Source: Triglochin maritima
Taxonomy: Eukaryota > Streptophyta > Magnoliopsida > Alismatales > Juncaginaceae
Assembly: GCA_963682175.1 (NCBI GenBank)
Contig: OY821774.1
Coordinates: 38,950,201-39,014,200 of the forward strand
DNA: 64,000 nt
Reading direction: 5' to 3'
The position numbers and the translations under genes are program-made. This document shows, piece after piece, positions 44,002 to 57,072 of the stretch (its first letter is position 1; each line of letters starts with the position of its first letter). The notes under the pieces were generated by a model that saw only the letters and a list, made by a program, of their open reading frames with translations, was not told where the DNA came from and ran no database searches.

Positions 44002-47000
44002 GAATGATTCTCTTTGAACTTTTGAGTTAATAAACTCTTGATTTGTCACATTTCACGTAAACATTTAAGACACTTCTTCTCAAGGCTTAGACGGAAGTCT
44101 TAGAAAGTAGCAGTCAATCATTCAACAATCTTGTAAGATTTAGGATTGGATTTAGTATTTACGGTTTAGGATTGGATTGTATGATTTATGTTTGATGAAT
44201 TGACGATATTGTAATGCTTGTACTTGAATGGTGCGCATTTTTCCTTGTCAATACAGGTTTTCTGAAAAACATTGATATAAAAAATATAGGGGAGGTTCTG
44301 CCGAAATTTAGTTAGAATTTTTAAAAAAATGAGTTGTTTTCGGTTCAATAAATTGATTGGAATTTAATATTTGAAATTGAACTACATATTGGATTTTCCC
44401 TTAAGGATTTAATTTTAGGATTCACTTTCCAATTTGATTTTAGATTACAGATTCTATCCTTAATTATGAATTTCATTTTATGTTATATTATTAGAATCAT
44501 GGCTTCAAACAGAAGTTGGATGTATGACCAAAGAGTTAGTCGAACATTCGTCGATAATTTTGAGGCTTTCCTAAAATTAGCACTTAGTTCCAAGAACCAG
44601 TACACTCAAGATGGAAGGATCTTGTGCCCGTGCAAAAAATGTTGCAACAACAAGTGGGCAACCAGAGGGGACATTATCATTGACGTTGTTGTTAACGATT
44701 TTGCTAGAAATTATGAGCAATGAGTTTTTCATGGAGAATCATTTGCTAGTACGAGCGCCCTTGTAGTCCCGACAAATATAGTTTCTACAACAGAAAATGA
44801 GCTGAGTGAAGATGAGATGGATGACATTGAAGTGATGCTACACGAGGTCGTCATAGGTGGTAATGTCAGTGACGATACGTCAAGAAACAGGATTACGGAA
44901 TACGCTCAGAGTTTCTGGATTACTTGAAAGACGGAGAACGACCGTTGTATTCGGGATGTACACCAGAATTGGCAATGTTTTCATTTGTCATCAAAGTATT
45001 TCATATGAAGACCACTTGTAAATGGTCGGACACTTCGTTCAACAAATGGTTGGTGTTTCAAGCTGAATTACTGCTAGAGGGAGTTTGTTTGCCGAAAGAT
45101 ACGTATCACACGAAGAAGTTGGTTCGAGATTTAGGATTTTATTATGAAAAATTCACATGTGCAAGAATCATTGCATTTTGTACTGGAAAGAGAACGAGAA
45201 TGCCAACTCATGTGCGATATGCGGAGAATCACATTGGTTAACAGTGGAAGGGGAAGATGAAGATGAAGTAGACATGCAAGAACAAGGTTTTAAAAAATCG
45301 AAAAAAAATCGTATGGCTGTTTTACGACACTTCCCATTGAAGCCAAGACTTCATAGGTTGTATCTCCTGCTGATATTGTGAAGTTGATGAGATGACATTC
45401 GGAAAATGTCAAAATGATGGGAAATTGCGTCATCCAACTGATTCTGCGTGTTGGGCTGAGTTGGACAACAAACATTCAAGTTTCGCTTTCAGAGATAAGA
45501 AATGTGAGGCTAGGGTTTTCCACTGACGGCTTTCTGCCATTCAGTCAAACTCAACACAGTAAGTGGCCCGTAATTCTCGTGTCATATAATCTCCCACCGT
45601 GGATGAGTATGAAGTATATGGTTTTTATGATGTCGTTGATCATACTCGGTCACCATGGTAACAAGATAGATGTTTGCTTGCAACCGTTAATCGAAGAGCT
45701 GAAAGAAGTTTGGGAAGAAGGTTGGGATACTTATGACGCTTACACTAAATCGTGTTTCATGTTAAGGGCTTCCTTGATGTGGACTATCAACGACTTCCCT
45801 GCTTATGTCGATCTGAATGGGTGGATGACTTGAGGATATATGGTGTGTCCCTATTGGAGATGTGGAAAAATGTGTATTTGGAACATCGTCTATGACTTGA
45901 ATCAGATCACCATTGGAGGAAAAACAAGAGAGCATTTGATGGTGAAGAGGAACATAGAACTCCATCGGGATACAAATCTGGAGAAGAAGTTCTTGACAAC
46001 TTGTGAAACTGTTATATAGGTGACGGGAATAACTCGATGAAGAGAAGTATTTTTTTTCAATTGCCTCATTGGAAAAATCTTTTAGTGCGGCACAATATTG
46101 ATGTGATGCACAAAGACGAAATGTTTGTGATAATTTGTTGAAAACAATATTAACTCCAACAGGAACCAAAGATAACATAAAATTAAAGAATGACTTGAAA
46201 GAAATGGGTATAAGATGGGATATGTATGTCACGCATGATGAGGATGGTAAAGAGATGTCTTATCCACTAGTTTCTTTCTGGATGAGTGTTATTGAGATGA
46301 TTTTTTTGTAGTATTCTTCATTCAGTGAAGGTGCCGGATGAGTATTCATCCAACATATCTCGATGTGTTAACGAGAAAATGTGCAAGATTAGCTCACTAA
46401 AAAGTCATGATCATCACGTACTGATGCAAAAGTTATTACATCTGGCCATTAGAACGAGTCATGGAGTTAAAGAGATGCGAGAAGCAATTATCAACCTGAG
46501 TCAGTTCTTTCGTAGTTTGTGTTCTAAAGTAAACACCATTGAAGATTTTCAACGACTAAAGTTGAACATTGGTCTTATTCTCTGCCGGCTGGAAATGATT
46601 TTTCCAGTAAGTTTTTTTATGTAATGTTGCATTTACTTGTTCACCTAGCTTGGGAGGCACGATTGGCAAGACTGATTGAATATCAATGGATGTATTCTTT
46701 TGAGAGATATATGAATAGGTGTAAGGGGTACGTTCGAAACAGAAATAAACCAGAAGGGTCAATTACCGAAGGTGTTCTCGCAGAAGAGTGTACCACATTT
46801 TTCTCAAGATACGTGAAGTGTGGAGACAATTTTTAATAAGCCTTTGAGAAATAATGGAGGTGAAGGATCATTAGGCACCGGCAAAATGGTTGTTCAAGAC
46901 CCTGTCGATCTTGAAAAAGCTCACAATTTAATGTCAAATAAAACTATCATTGTTGATGAATATCAAAATAAGTTAGGACCACGCTTGTGTTATTTAATTA

Positions 47001-48299
47001 GAAATGTCCTTAACTCATTGTTAACACACTATTACACATTCGACTGTTTTAGGCGTTTTAACCGTTACACCCTTTTCATGGAGTAGGAGAACGTGGCCAT
47101 CGATGACAACAATCAAATGTTCGACATAAGACTTTTAGTGAGTGGTTTAGTGAGATGGTACACAAGGAAAACTCATGTGGAAATATCGATATTGAAACAC
47201 TTGCTAGAGGTTCGGACAACGTGGGAGGAGGTATTCGGGATATTTCATCAATGGGTTTAGTTTTCACACACAGAAACGTGAGTCGAAATTAAAACACAGA
47301 ATAGTGGAGTATTTGTAAATGCAACAACAGAAAGTTACTCCTCTGCACGAGATAGAAATCTTGTCATTGTGAATCCTGTCAATGCACCAACAGAAAGTTT
47401 CAAATGAACTTTCTCCTCGAGAAGGTAGGTTTCACGAGCGAGGTAATATAGACATTTTTAGTTAAATTGTCTCATTAAGTAGTTTATGTCCAATAATTTA
47501 TCAATACATAATGTTTGCAATGTGCACGATCACAACGTCACCTCTCTTTGCACACCGCTGCCACCGCCGAGACGAAATGACGATCATGGGCCTACAGGCG
47601 GAGCAAGGACGGGATGGTTGACAACCAAGTCATTGTATTTATTTTGTTACTTTTATCATCTATAAAATGAATGAATCAAACTTTTTTAATGAATGAATGA
47701 ATGTTTTATTTTATCGATCGTTTGGTTTCAACTTAAGTTTTTGAATGGTTGTGTTGTAGTTAATGAACGAAACACATTTCATTTTCTTTGAATAGGGAAA
47801 ATTAGAATTCGGGAAGAGCCAATTGGATCTTTTCAAATTTTGAGAATAGTTTACACCGACAGATATCCATCGATGTAATCAGAGTTTATTTTTAAAACAC
47901 CGACGAATATCCGTCGGTGTATATCGACGAGACGTGCACCGACGGTATATATCCGTCGGTGTATATGCTCTTTCGTTGTATAAGAATACTGTTATTTATG
48001 GGTTGGTGTCCTTACACCAATGGACTATTCTGTCGGCTTAAGACACCGACGGATGGACGTCGGTGTATAAATGTCGGTGTTATCCCCTTCCACGAAAACC
48101 ACACAAAAAATGTGGTGGGAAAATTAGCGCCAAAAACAATTCTGACGGTCTTTGTTGGCCGGTGCATCCGTCGGTGTAATTGTACACCGACCGACGTAAT
48201 ACTGACGGATGGATATCCGTCGGAATTGTCTTACATCGACGGACAAAACTAGACAGCGACGGATATTGTCCGTCGGTGAAGACTAGTTCTCCTATAGTG
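44002..48299 (+). mobile_element. CACTA element truncated at its left (copy 3)
   Basis: As copy 2. The right terminus ends at 48299 and the left end is missing. Confidence 0.9.
44499..47086 (+). pseudogene. TNP2-type CACTA transposase, degenerate (copy 3)
   Basis: Same family motifs and the same frameshift-causing extra T as copy 2; no further differences from copy 2 were noticed over the transposase. Confidence 0.88.
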
Positions 48300-48576
48300 T
48301 TAATTGATTAAGATTAGTTTGATTGATCATCAAAATCAATAGATTAAGGATTAAAAGCCAACAATCTCCATTTTTTAAGATGACAAATCTTTATCATTGA
48401 TCCCCCTTCATATATGTAAAATATGCAAGTATAAGATACTCCCCCTAACAATATGCATAGTATGAGTAAATTGAAGCTCAATCGTTACCCCTTTGACATC
48501 AAATGGAAATATTAAAAGCATATGATGTAAATGTTAGGATTACATAATTTCTACCCCTTAAATAAGTGACAAACAT

Positions 48577-49976
48577 TGATTGACATCATTTCATGCATTC
48601 ATTTATGTCTCATATCCATTATCTTGAACCTAAACAATGATACGTAACGACTTTTATGTTTGAGTTTCAGGAATAAACATGTTTGAGGAGAAGAAGCATA
48701 AAAGGACCTAAAAGTAGGAAAAAAGACTGAGTTGTAAGACTTAGGGACTTAGATGCAAGGGAGAAGGACCTGAATGTAAGCCCAAAGGACCAATGAGCAA
48801 ATGAAGAAACTCCACACCATCATGAGGAGTATTTTGGCAATTCGATTCGGGCCTAAACTACAATAACCTACTTGGGTGCATCTTACATAAAGACAACAAT
48901 CCAGGAAAGCCCACACAAAATCCAGACCGGATCCAGACTCTGTAGACCGCCAATTGGCGATCTGGGACCGGTGATTGGCGGTCGAGTTGGCTCTGGATCC
49001 GACACGCTTCGGGCAGATCATGTATTAGGGAGGTTTATATCTATTTCTGGTGTTGTATTAGTCCCACATCGGGGGATTGTCCCTTAATACCTTTTTCAAT
49101 GACTATAAATAGAACTCCTCACCTTTCCTTGTAATCTACTACATACTTGGTAGCTATTCTCTCTACTTGAAGTGGAGCCTTGGAGCAAATACTCAAGTGG
49201 GGAGATGCTACTTGTATTGTGAGTCTGAAATAAGTAAAAGTTTCTTTGTTATGTTTTTTTCTTTTATGTTGCTTGCATGCTTATTTTAATTTCATTTCAC
49301 TAATCTTAGTATACTTAGTTAATATATTTTCCTTTCTTAGGATAATAATTACTTTAATGAATAGTGAGTAGTTTCATCCCCTTTAGGGGGTGGAGTTGAT
49401 GTTTTCTACATGCAATAGAGAATGGAAATGAATGCTTTGTATGAAATGTGTTGATAAACATGAATGTATACTTGCTTGTTTAGGATAGAACTTGTAACTT
49501 GATGGGTTTTTGTGATAACTCTTAGACATCTCCCATGCTTGTTTAGGTTCTTAAATAACCAACTTGTGTATGTTAATGTTAGTCAACTAGGTTAGTAATG
49601 GGATTGATAGGTTTTGCCATAATCATTAGACACTTCCTATACATGAAAATACAACCTACATTTGTGCTTAATGATTGCATTCGTCACCATCTTCTTGCAT
49701 GTGTACACTCCACCCCTCAGGGGTCCCTCTTCCTGATTTGCACTTCCACTTTAGGCTCTTTTGATTTAGTTTCCATCGTTAGTTGTTGTTTTCCTTCATA
49801 TTTCTCCTTACTAGTTTAGTGTAACTTAGATTAGCATATCCACAACTCTTCTTCCCTTTTTCGCTATCTGATTTTGGTCAAACCTGAGGCTGCTCACCTC
49901 CCTGCGGATGACCCGTACTTTCCCCGTCTTCATCGACGGTTGTGCACTTGCGGTCTAAATTTAAAACGATTAAACA
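48577..49976 (+). repeat. 5' LTR of element A (copy 3)
   Basis: Differs from copies 1 and 2 at, for example, 48715 (T for C) and 49683 (G for T). Its promoter is at 49061-49111. Confidence 0.88.
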
Positions 49977-51052
49977 AGTTTTTGGCACTGTTGCCGGGGA
50001 GGTGTCAGTCCAGACTCTGGTTTGGACGATTCAGGTGGATTTAATTTTTTTGTTGTAGTTTTCTTTGTTGTAGGAGACTCTGAAGCTCAAGGGAAGGCAA
50101 CTGGTGAGGTTTTGAGGCAAACAGAGAGGTTTGGACCGCCAACTGGTGGTCTGGTAATCTCTGTTGCCCTTGTAATTTCTTTGGCTTATTGAAATATCTG
50201 AGATAGAAAGTTGGGGCTCAATTTTCCATGTTCTGACTTTTAGTTTGCTCCCATATTAATAATCAATCTCCCTTTAAGCAACTTGGACCCTAAAACCCAA
50301 AGCAAAAGATTAGGCATCTTTGCTTGTTTAGGTCATGCATCATGTACTTGGCTTAGGCACGTAGTTTGTCTTTTGTTTTAGCTTTTCTTTCAGTTGTTGA
50401 GCACTGGCGTGAGGTACGCATCTCCTAAACTCATTCATGAATTTGGTATGACTATGCATTAGTTAGTAGGAATTGCATTGCAACAAGTGTAAGTTGAGCG
50501 TTTGTTTGGAGAGTTGATTGCTAGATTAGGACTCCAAAACGCTACTAAGAAGGGGTTGTCCCGTACAAGATAAGGTGGGGGATTTCATCACCCTTTCCTT
50601 CACCCTAAAAATGACACTAATCAAGAACCTAATTTTAAAATCAAGTTGACATTGACCCTAAAGATCTCGGGCGCATTAGGAGAGTGATGTGGTCGCGACC
50701 ATCATGGCCTGATCGACGTCGCCCACTCTGTCGATAGTAGGAGAGACGAGACCTCAGGATCTTGACTTACTTGCTGGGTTTTGTGGTCCTCGCCATAGGG
50801 AGGTGAGGCGTGTTGAGGCCGTGTGACCTCGCAGTTAGGCGTCATCTGGCTGTAAGAACCTATAGCAACCTTAGGATTGTTTGAGACTTGTTTGCTTGTG
50901 TGCTTCTACTGGTACGTACCCGCCATAGCATAAGGACTTCTTCCATTCTCTCCTAAGTCATTCTCTCTCTTCTGTGTCCTCTCATCTTCTCCTCTACGCA
51001 CATTCTCCTTCTTTGTTAAAAATGTCTACTTTACTTTTCATCTGATTCGTGT

Positions 51053-52869
51053 GTGTGTGCACCTTTGTGCATGCTTGTGTGGGCACGAGACGAGAGTGAT
51101 CATTTGACGAGGCGTGTCGTCAATCCTACCTCGGTAGTTGATTTCTCGACACCTTCATCTTCTCGTGTCACACAAAGTCTGGGTTCCATGGCTGCTCAGT
51201 ACCACGAGGAGGAGCAGTTGTTGGACCCACCTGTGCCACATGTTCCATTTGTTCTTCCTGTTCTTGCTCCCATACCTCTCCGTGATCGGTGCTACCCGAG
51301 CCATACTGCTCTACCCTCGTGCATTGTATTGCCAGAGGCGAATGGAAACCACTTTGAGCTTAAGCCTCAGTTTATATCCATGCTCCCTCACTTCACTGGG
51401 AAGGGTGACCCCTATATCTTTCTCAGGGAATTTGAGGAGGTCTATGTCATGTTCAAGATGCAACAACTTAGCACAGACTCCATCCATCTTAGGCTTGCTC
51501 CCTTTGCACCGAAGGATGATGCCAAGAAGGGGTTGTACAACAACCAGGTGAATGTCTTTAGGACTTGGGATGAGTTTCAATCTACATTTCTCAAGAAGTA
51601 CTTTCCAAATCATGGGACTCAAAAATTGAGGAACGAAATCAATTCATTTTATTAGCATCAGACCGAATCATTCCATGCATACTTAGAGAGGTTCAAGGAG
51701 CTACTATCCTCATGCCCTCACCATGGCATCGAGTTGTGGTGCCTGTGTCAGATTGTTTACGAGGGTCTTCACAACCCGTCCCAAACGCTCCTTGAGTCCA
51801 TGTGTCAAGGAGAGTTCTTAGAAAAGGATGAAAGGGAGGTATGGGCTTTCCTAGAAGACCTCGCTGAGAAAACCATGCAGTGGGAGAGTGTGAGGGACCA
51901 CCAGCATCATCTAGCATAGGAGCGAGGATCGCAAACTCGACTAGATCGGGTGCCGCATTTGCTGTCGATACCACTACGGCCACCGAAGCGCGCATGACGG
52001 TCTTAATGCGCCATATGGATTCCAGCTCCAAAACCAGCACGATGTGGCACATGTGTCTTCATCTGGTTCATTTCCCTGTCATCTATGTGGTAGGGTAGGT
52101 GATATAGGAGGTGAGTGTGCATCCATTCCTCCTGAGATAGAACATGTCAATGTCATCTATGATAGATCCAGGAATGACCCATATTCTTCATCATATAACC
52201 GGGGATGGAGGAACCACCCTAATTGTTGATGGAACCATAACAATACCCCAGGTGGTCCTTCAAACTTCTCTCAACCACCTAACCGACCACACCAACCTCC
52301 CATGCATTCATAGTCTCATCACCAACCCTAAGCTCAAAGCACCAACCCACAAGGTTTCCCAAATTCTAACAACTTGAAAACCCGGTTTAATTCACTTGAG
52401 AACTTAACTCGTGAACTTGAGAACACTGTAAAAAACTTTATGTCATCCACGAGTCAAGTCCTCACTTTGAACCACAGACCATCAAATCTCTCGAGCTTCA
52501 GATGAGCCAACTCGCTCAGTCTGTGCATGAGAGAGAGAGGGAGTCTGCTTAGCCAACCTGTGGCTAACCCCCGTGCTCAATATCACTCGAACGTGCAAAA
52601 TGCAAGTTTAAGACCACAGGGGGGCAAGTGAACTACGTGGAAGAACATGTGGACCATTTCAATGCCATTGTGACCCTGAGAAATGGGAAACAGGTCAACA
52701 ACCACGTTTCCTTGCCACTAAATCCATCTGTGCAACCTCCTTTGTGGGAATGATGGTGAGAAAGAGGTCGAAGGTGAGAGTAATAAACTAACGCCTCCTT
52801 CTCCGGTACTGTATAAAACCTACATGCCAAAGGCTCCTTATCCTAGTAGGTTGTCTAAGAAAAAGAGTG
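51053..52869 (+). pseudogene. Gag of element A (copy 3)
   Basis: Same structure and the same stop codons as copies 1 and 2, with several private substitutions (for example LAPFAPKDD for LVPFAPKDD). The knuckle remnant, with Asp in place of His, is retained at 52077-52118. Confidence 0.85.
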
Positions 52870-55563
52870 ACAGTTGATTGACATCATTTCATGCTCATAT
52901 TTGTATCTTATATCCATTATCTTACACCTAAGCAATGCTACGTGACGAGTTTTATGTTTAGTTTTCAGTAATAAAGAGGTTTGAAGAGAAGAGCCATGAA
53001 AGGACCCAAAAGCAGGAAAAAGGACTTAATTGTGAGACCTGAGGACCAAGATGCAAGGGAGACAGACCTGAACGTAAGACAGAAGGACCTAAGAGCAAAA
53101 ATAGGAAACTCCACACCTTCATGGGGAGTATTTTGTCAATTCGATTCGGGTCGGAGCTCCAACAAACCAAGTAGATGCATCCAAGACCAACAAATCCATC
53201 AAGCAAAGCCCAAAACCAAAAGAAACGCGATCTGAAGTTTATAGACCGCCAATTGGCGGTCTTGGACCGCTAATTGGCGGTCCATGTGGCCCCAGATCCG
53301 CTAAGCTTTCTCCTGGACTTGTATTATCATGTGTTTAGGCTATTTTTGGTATTGGTTTAGTCCCACATCGGGGGATTGTCCCGGATTAGCTTTTTCCATG
53401 CTTATAAATAGAACTCTTCACCTTCCATTGTAATTACTCATTGCTTGGTGGCATTCTCTCTACTAAGGAGTGAGCCTTGAAGCAAAAACTCAAGGTGGAG
53501 AAGAATGCTACCTTCAATGTGAGTCATTTGTTAATAAAATAATTCTTCTAGTTTCTTTTAATCTTGTCTTTTAATTTGTGCATGTTTGTTTAGTCCTTCC
53601 TTTCCTTTTATGCTTCTTTATTTCTTGCTTGATTAGTGTAGTTTTATTTCAGTAGAATGCTTCATTTTGTTAGAGTAGTTAGTTTAAATATGTGTGAGTA
53701 GTTCCATCCCTATTTGGGGGGTGGAGAAATATGTGATATAATAATGTAGCGTATTAAGTGTGTGTTATCTTTATCCCTTGAGCTTTATATGATTTCCATA
53801 ACCATCTAATGGGTTTTTACTCTTATCTTTGATATGCTAATGCTCTTGAATGAAGCTTAGCTTATTCTTTGATTAGTGGACCTATTTTATGGGGAATGAT
53901 AAGGTTAGGATATGGATGAAGTTAATATTGGAAACACAATTTGTAGTGTATGTGCTCTTGTTGCCTTTACCTTAGCTAATGTCTTGTATGTTTTAATGAT
54001 GTAGTCTTATCTTAATTCATGTGGACGCATAGTAGGGTCTAGTCTTTATACTTTAGTTCATGTAGCTTCATTCCAATTATTGTCTTGTATGTTTTAATGA
54101 TGTAGTCTTATCTTAATTCATGTGGAGGCAAAGTTGGATGTAGTTTTATGATTTTATGCACTACATGTTATGAGGAGCTTAATGAACACACACACACACA
54201 CACTTCTTTATGTTACATTATTTCTCTACCCCCTATGGGGCTTAGTTTTATTGCTTATCTTCATTTCCTTTTTGCACCTTAGTATGGTTTAGTGTAACCA
54301 ACCTTTCTCTCCTTTTTACCTCTCTCCTTCGAACAAACCAAGCGTCGACACACCTCCCAGTGGACGACCCGTATTTGCCACCGCTTCAACGCGGCCGTGC
54401 ACTTGCGGTTAATATAAAACGATCAATCAAGTTTTTGGCGCCGTTGTCGGGGAGGTGCTCTGTCCAGACGTTGGTTTGGACGATTCGAGGGGTTTTTAAT
54501 TTTTTGTTTTTAGTTTTTGCATGTTTCAGGTAACCTAAGCATCCACGGGAAGCGACTGGAGGAGTTGGAGAGCCAAAGAAGCAAAACTGACCGCCAATTA
54601 GCGGTCTGGGACCGCCAATTGGCGGCCTGGTGAGCCTCAATTGTTCTCAAATTTGTTCCAGTTGTTATATTGTTCATTTTAGTTATCTGGGAGCACAATT
54701 TTGCATGCTGTGACTTCTAATTTGCTCCCAGATTTAATTTCAATCCCCTTTAATCAACTTGGACCATAAAACTCAAAGCAAAAGATTAGACTTCTTGCCA
54801 TCTAAGTCATGCATCATTTGTAGACCTTGCATGCATTTGTCTTTTCTTTTCTTTACATTTTGTTGTTGATTGCTAGAATGAGGTATGTGCACCCCAATCT
54901 CTCATTCATGCATGTTTCGATCATGCATTAGTTAGTAAGGTGCATCGGGACAAGAGTGAGTTGAGCGTTTTGATTGGAGCGATTGATTGCTAGATCTAGG
55001 ATCAAAACGCTACTAAGGAGGGGCTGTCCCATAAAAGATAAGGTGAGGGATTTCATCACCCTTTCCTTGGCCCCAAAAATCACTCTTAATAAAGCCTTAA
55101 CTAAAAGCAAGTAGACATTGGCCCTAGGATTGCGGGCGCACTAGGAGAGTAATCTAGTTGAGACCGTCATGACCTGATCGGTGTTGCCTACCTTGTCGAT
55201 AGTAGGAGGTACTGGATCTCCGGATCTGGTATCACTTGCTGGGCATTGTGGTCCTCGTTGTAGGGAGGTGAGGCGTGTCGAGGCTAGTGACCTCGAAGTT
55301 AGGCGTCGTCTAGCCTAAGGACCCATTGCCTTACATTGTTTGAGCCTTGCTTGCTAGATTAGGCTTCTACCCTGATCCCTTCACCCACGCTAGCTTTAGG
55401 GATTCTTCCCTTCTCCTCTGAGTCATCTTCTTCTCACCTACTTCTACGTTTTAGTCTCCTCCCCTTTACACTCTTTGGTAGCGTTTTAGGGTCGAGTCGA
55501 GCACTTTTTGCGAGCTTAGTCTCATGGTGGTGAGAGTGGTCGACTCGAGAGTTGTTTGTTGAG

Positions 55564-56792
55564 ATGGATGGTTACATGGGCGACCATCCATATCATTGTT
55601 GGGACCAGGACAATTCTTCCTGGTATTCCGGACCCATGCAACCGGGGGTGGCTCAGACGAACACCCCGTATGGTTGGGATAATCTTCATTGTGTGACTGA
55701 GCAATCTTCATATAGGGGTAACATGAGAGAGGCACCGACTGCTAGACCACAATCTAGTTATGTCGGATCATATGCTGGTCAACAAACTGAGACATTACAA
55801 CAAACTTTGGCCTCTTTCATGCGTATGGCAGACGACATGAGTGCACCGGTGGCTCTAGTAGCCGTACTGTGCGACTGTTGTGGGTTGAGTGGTCATGTTA
55901 TCGGGGAATGTCCTTATGTTCCCCCTGAGCCTGAGTATGAGCATACTTTTTTCCCAAAATGCTCAATATGACTATTACGCATCCGCGTACAACCCGAGAG
56001 GGATGGATTCCTGGGGAGACAATTCGTATTCAAATTCTGATACATCATTTCCACCCCAGTATCCTCCCCCCGAATACCCAGAATTCTACCAACACCCCAC
56101 TTCAAATCATTGGACTCATTCTCAGCCCATCAACACCCAACCCCAAAATTTCCCAAGCTCTGACTTGGACCTCATAGTTGACCGCATACCTGATTCCTTG
56201 AAACAAACTCTCCAAACGTTCATGGAAGCCACTCAAAATTTATTGAAGTCCAACTTGAATTCCTTGCAAAATATGGAAATACAAGTGAGTCAAATGACAA
56301 CAATTCCATGAACGTGAGGAGGGTAACCTTTCTTGTCAACATGAGGATTTATCTTCTGAAATCGAACCACCACCACATCCACAAATTCAAGGCACAATCT
56401 TTCAAAGTCAAACTCCTAGTCAGTCTGAGGGACTTGGTGTTTCAATTCACGATCACTTGGTGGAGGATTCGATTCCAATTGAGAATACTATGGACCAGCT
56501 TCTTTATGAGTCAGCACAGGATTGTGCCTTATCTTCTTGTCCCGTGGCCCTTGAGCCACATGATCTTATTGTTGTACCTCCTAAGTACTCGCCTCTGGTG
56601 GCTCAAGAGCTCCCTAGTCCCCTCAATTTCAAACAACCTGATGAGAGTTTGCCTCTCACTTTTGTTCTGATCATCTTGGAAATGATGGAACATCAAACAA
56701 CTACATTGCCCATGAGGGTATTAGGAGTTCCATGGAGGATACTTGGGTATGAGACCCACATTTTGTTCTCCTGGTGTGTCGGACATGCCTAA
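55564..56792 (+). pseudogene. Partial gag of element B (copy 3)
   Basis: Same frame breaks as the other copies; the CCHC knuckle is intact at 55870-55911. Private changes include Pro for Leu near residue 27 of the ATG-initiated frame. Confidence 0.75.
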
Positions 56793-57072
56793 CGAGGTTC
56801 TTGACCTCGTTCTGACGCACCAGCCTGTTGGTTGGAGAGTTTGGATTGACGATCATAACTTCAGCAACGCAACGGGAGAAACTCTTCCTCCGTTGCCCCT
56901 CATTTCTCAAACTCTTGAGAGGTTCAAGCTCTTTCAGTTTGATCCTTTGAATGAGACGCCTTTGCGTCCAATTCATGAACCTCTCATTTCATCTGGTGCT
57001 CTTTGTGAAGGGGGCCCATGCATGCGTATTCTGGCCCCGCGTGGTGTTATGTTCCCTTTCCAAGTGCATTGA
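56749..57072 (+). CDS. Small open frame of element B, unknown (copy 3)
   Basis: Predicted product unchanged from copies 1 and 2; no recognised domain. Confidence 0.35.
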   Translation: MRPTFCSPGVSDMPNEVLDLVLTHQPVGWRVWIDDHNFSNATGETLPPLPLISQTLERFKLFQFDPLNETPLRPIHEPLISSGALCEGGPCMRILAPRGVMFPFQVH

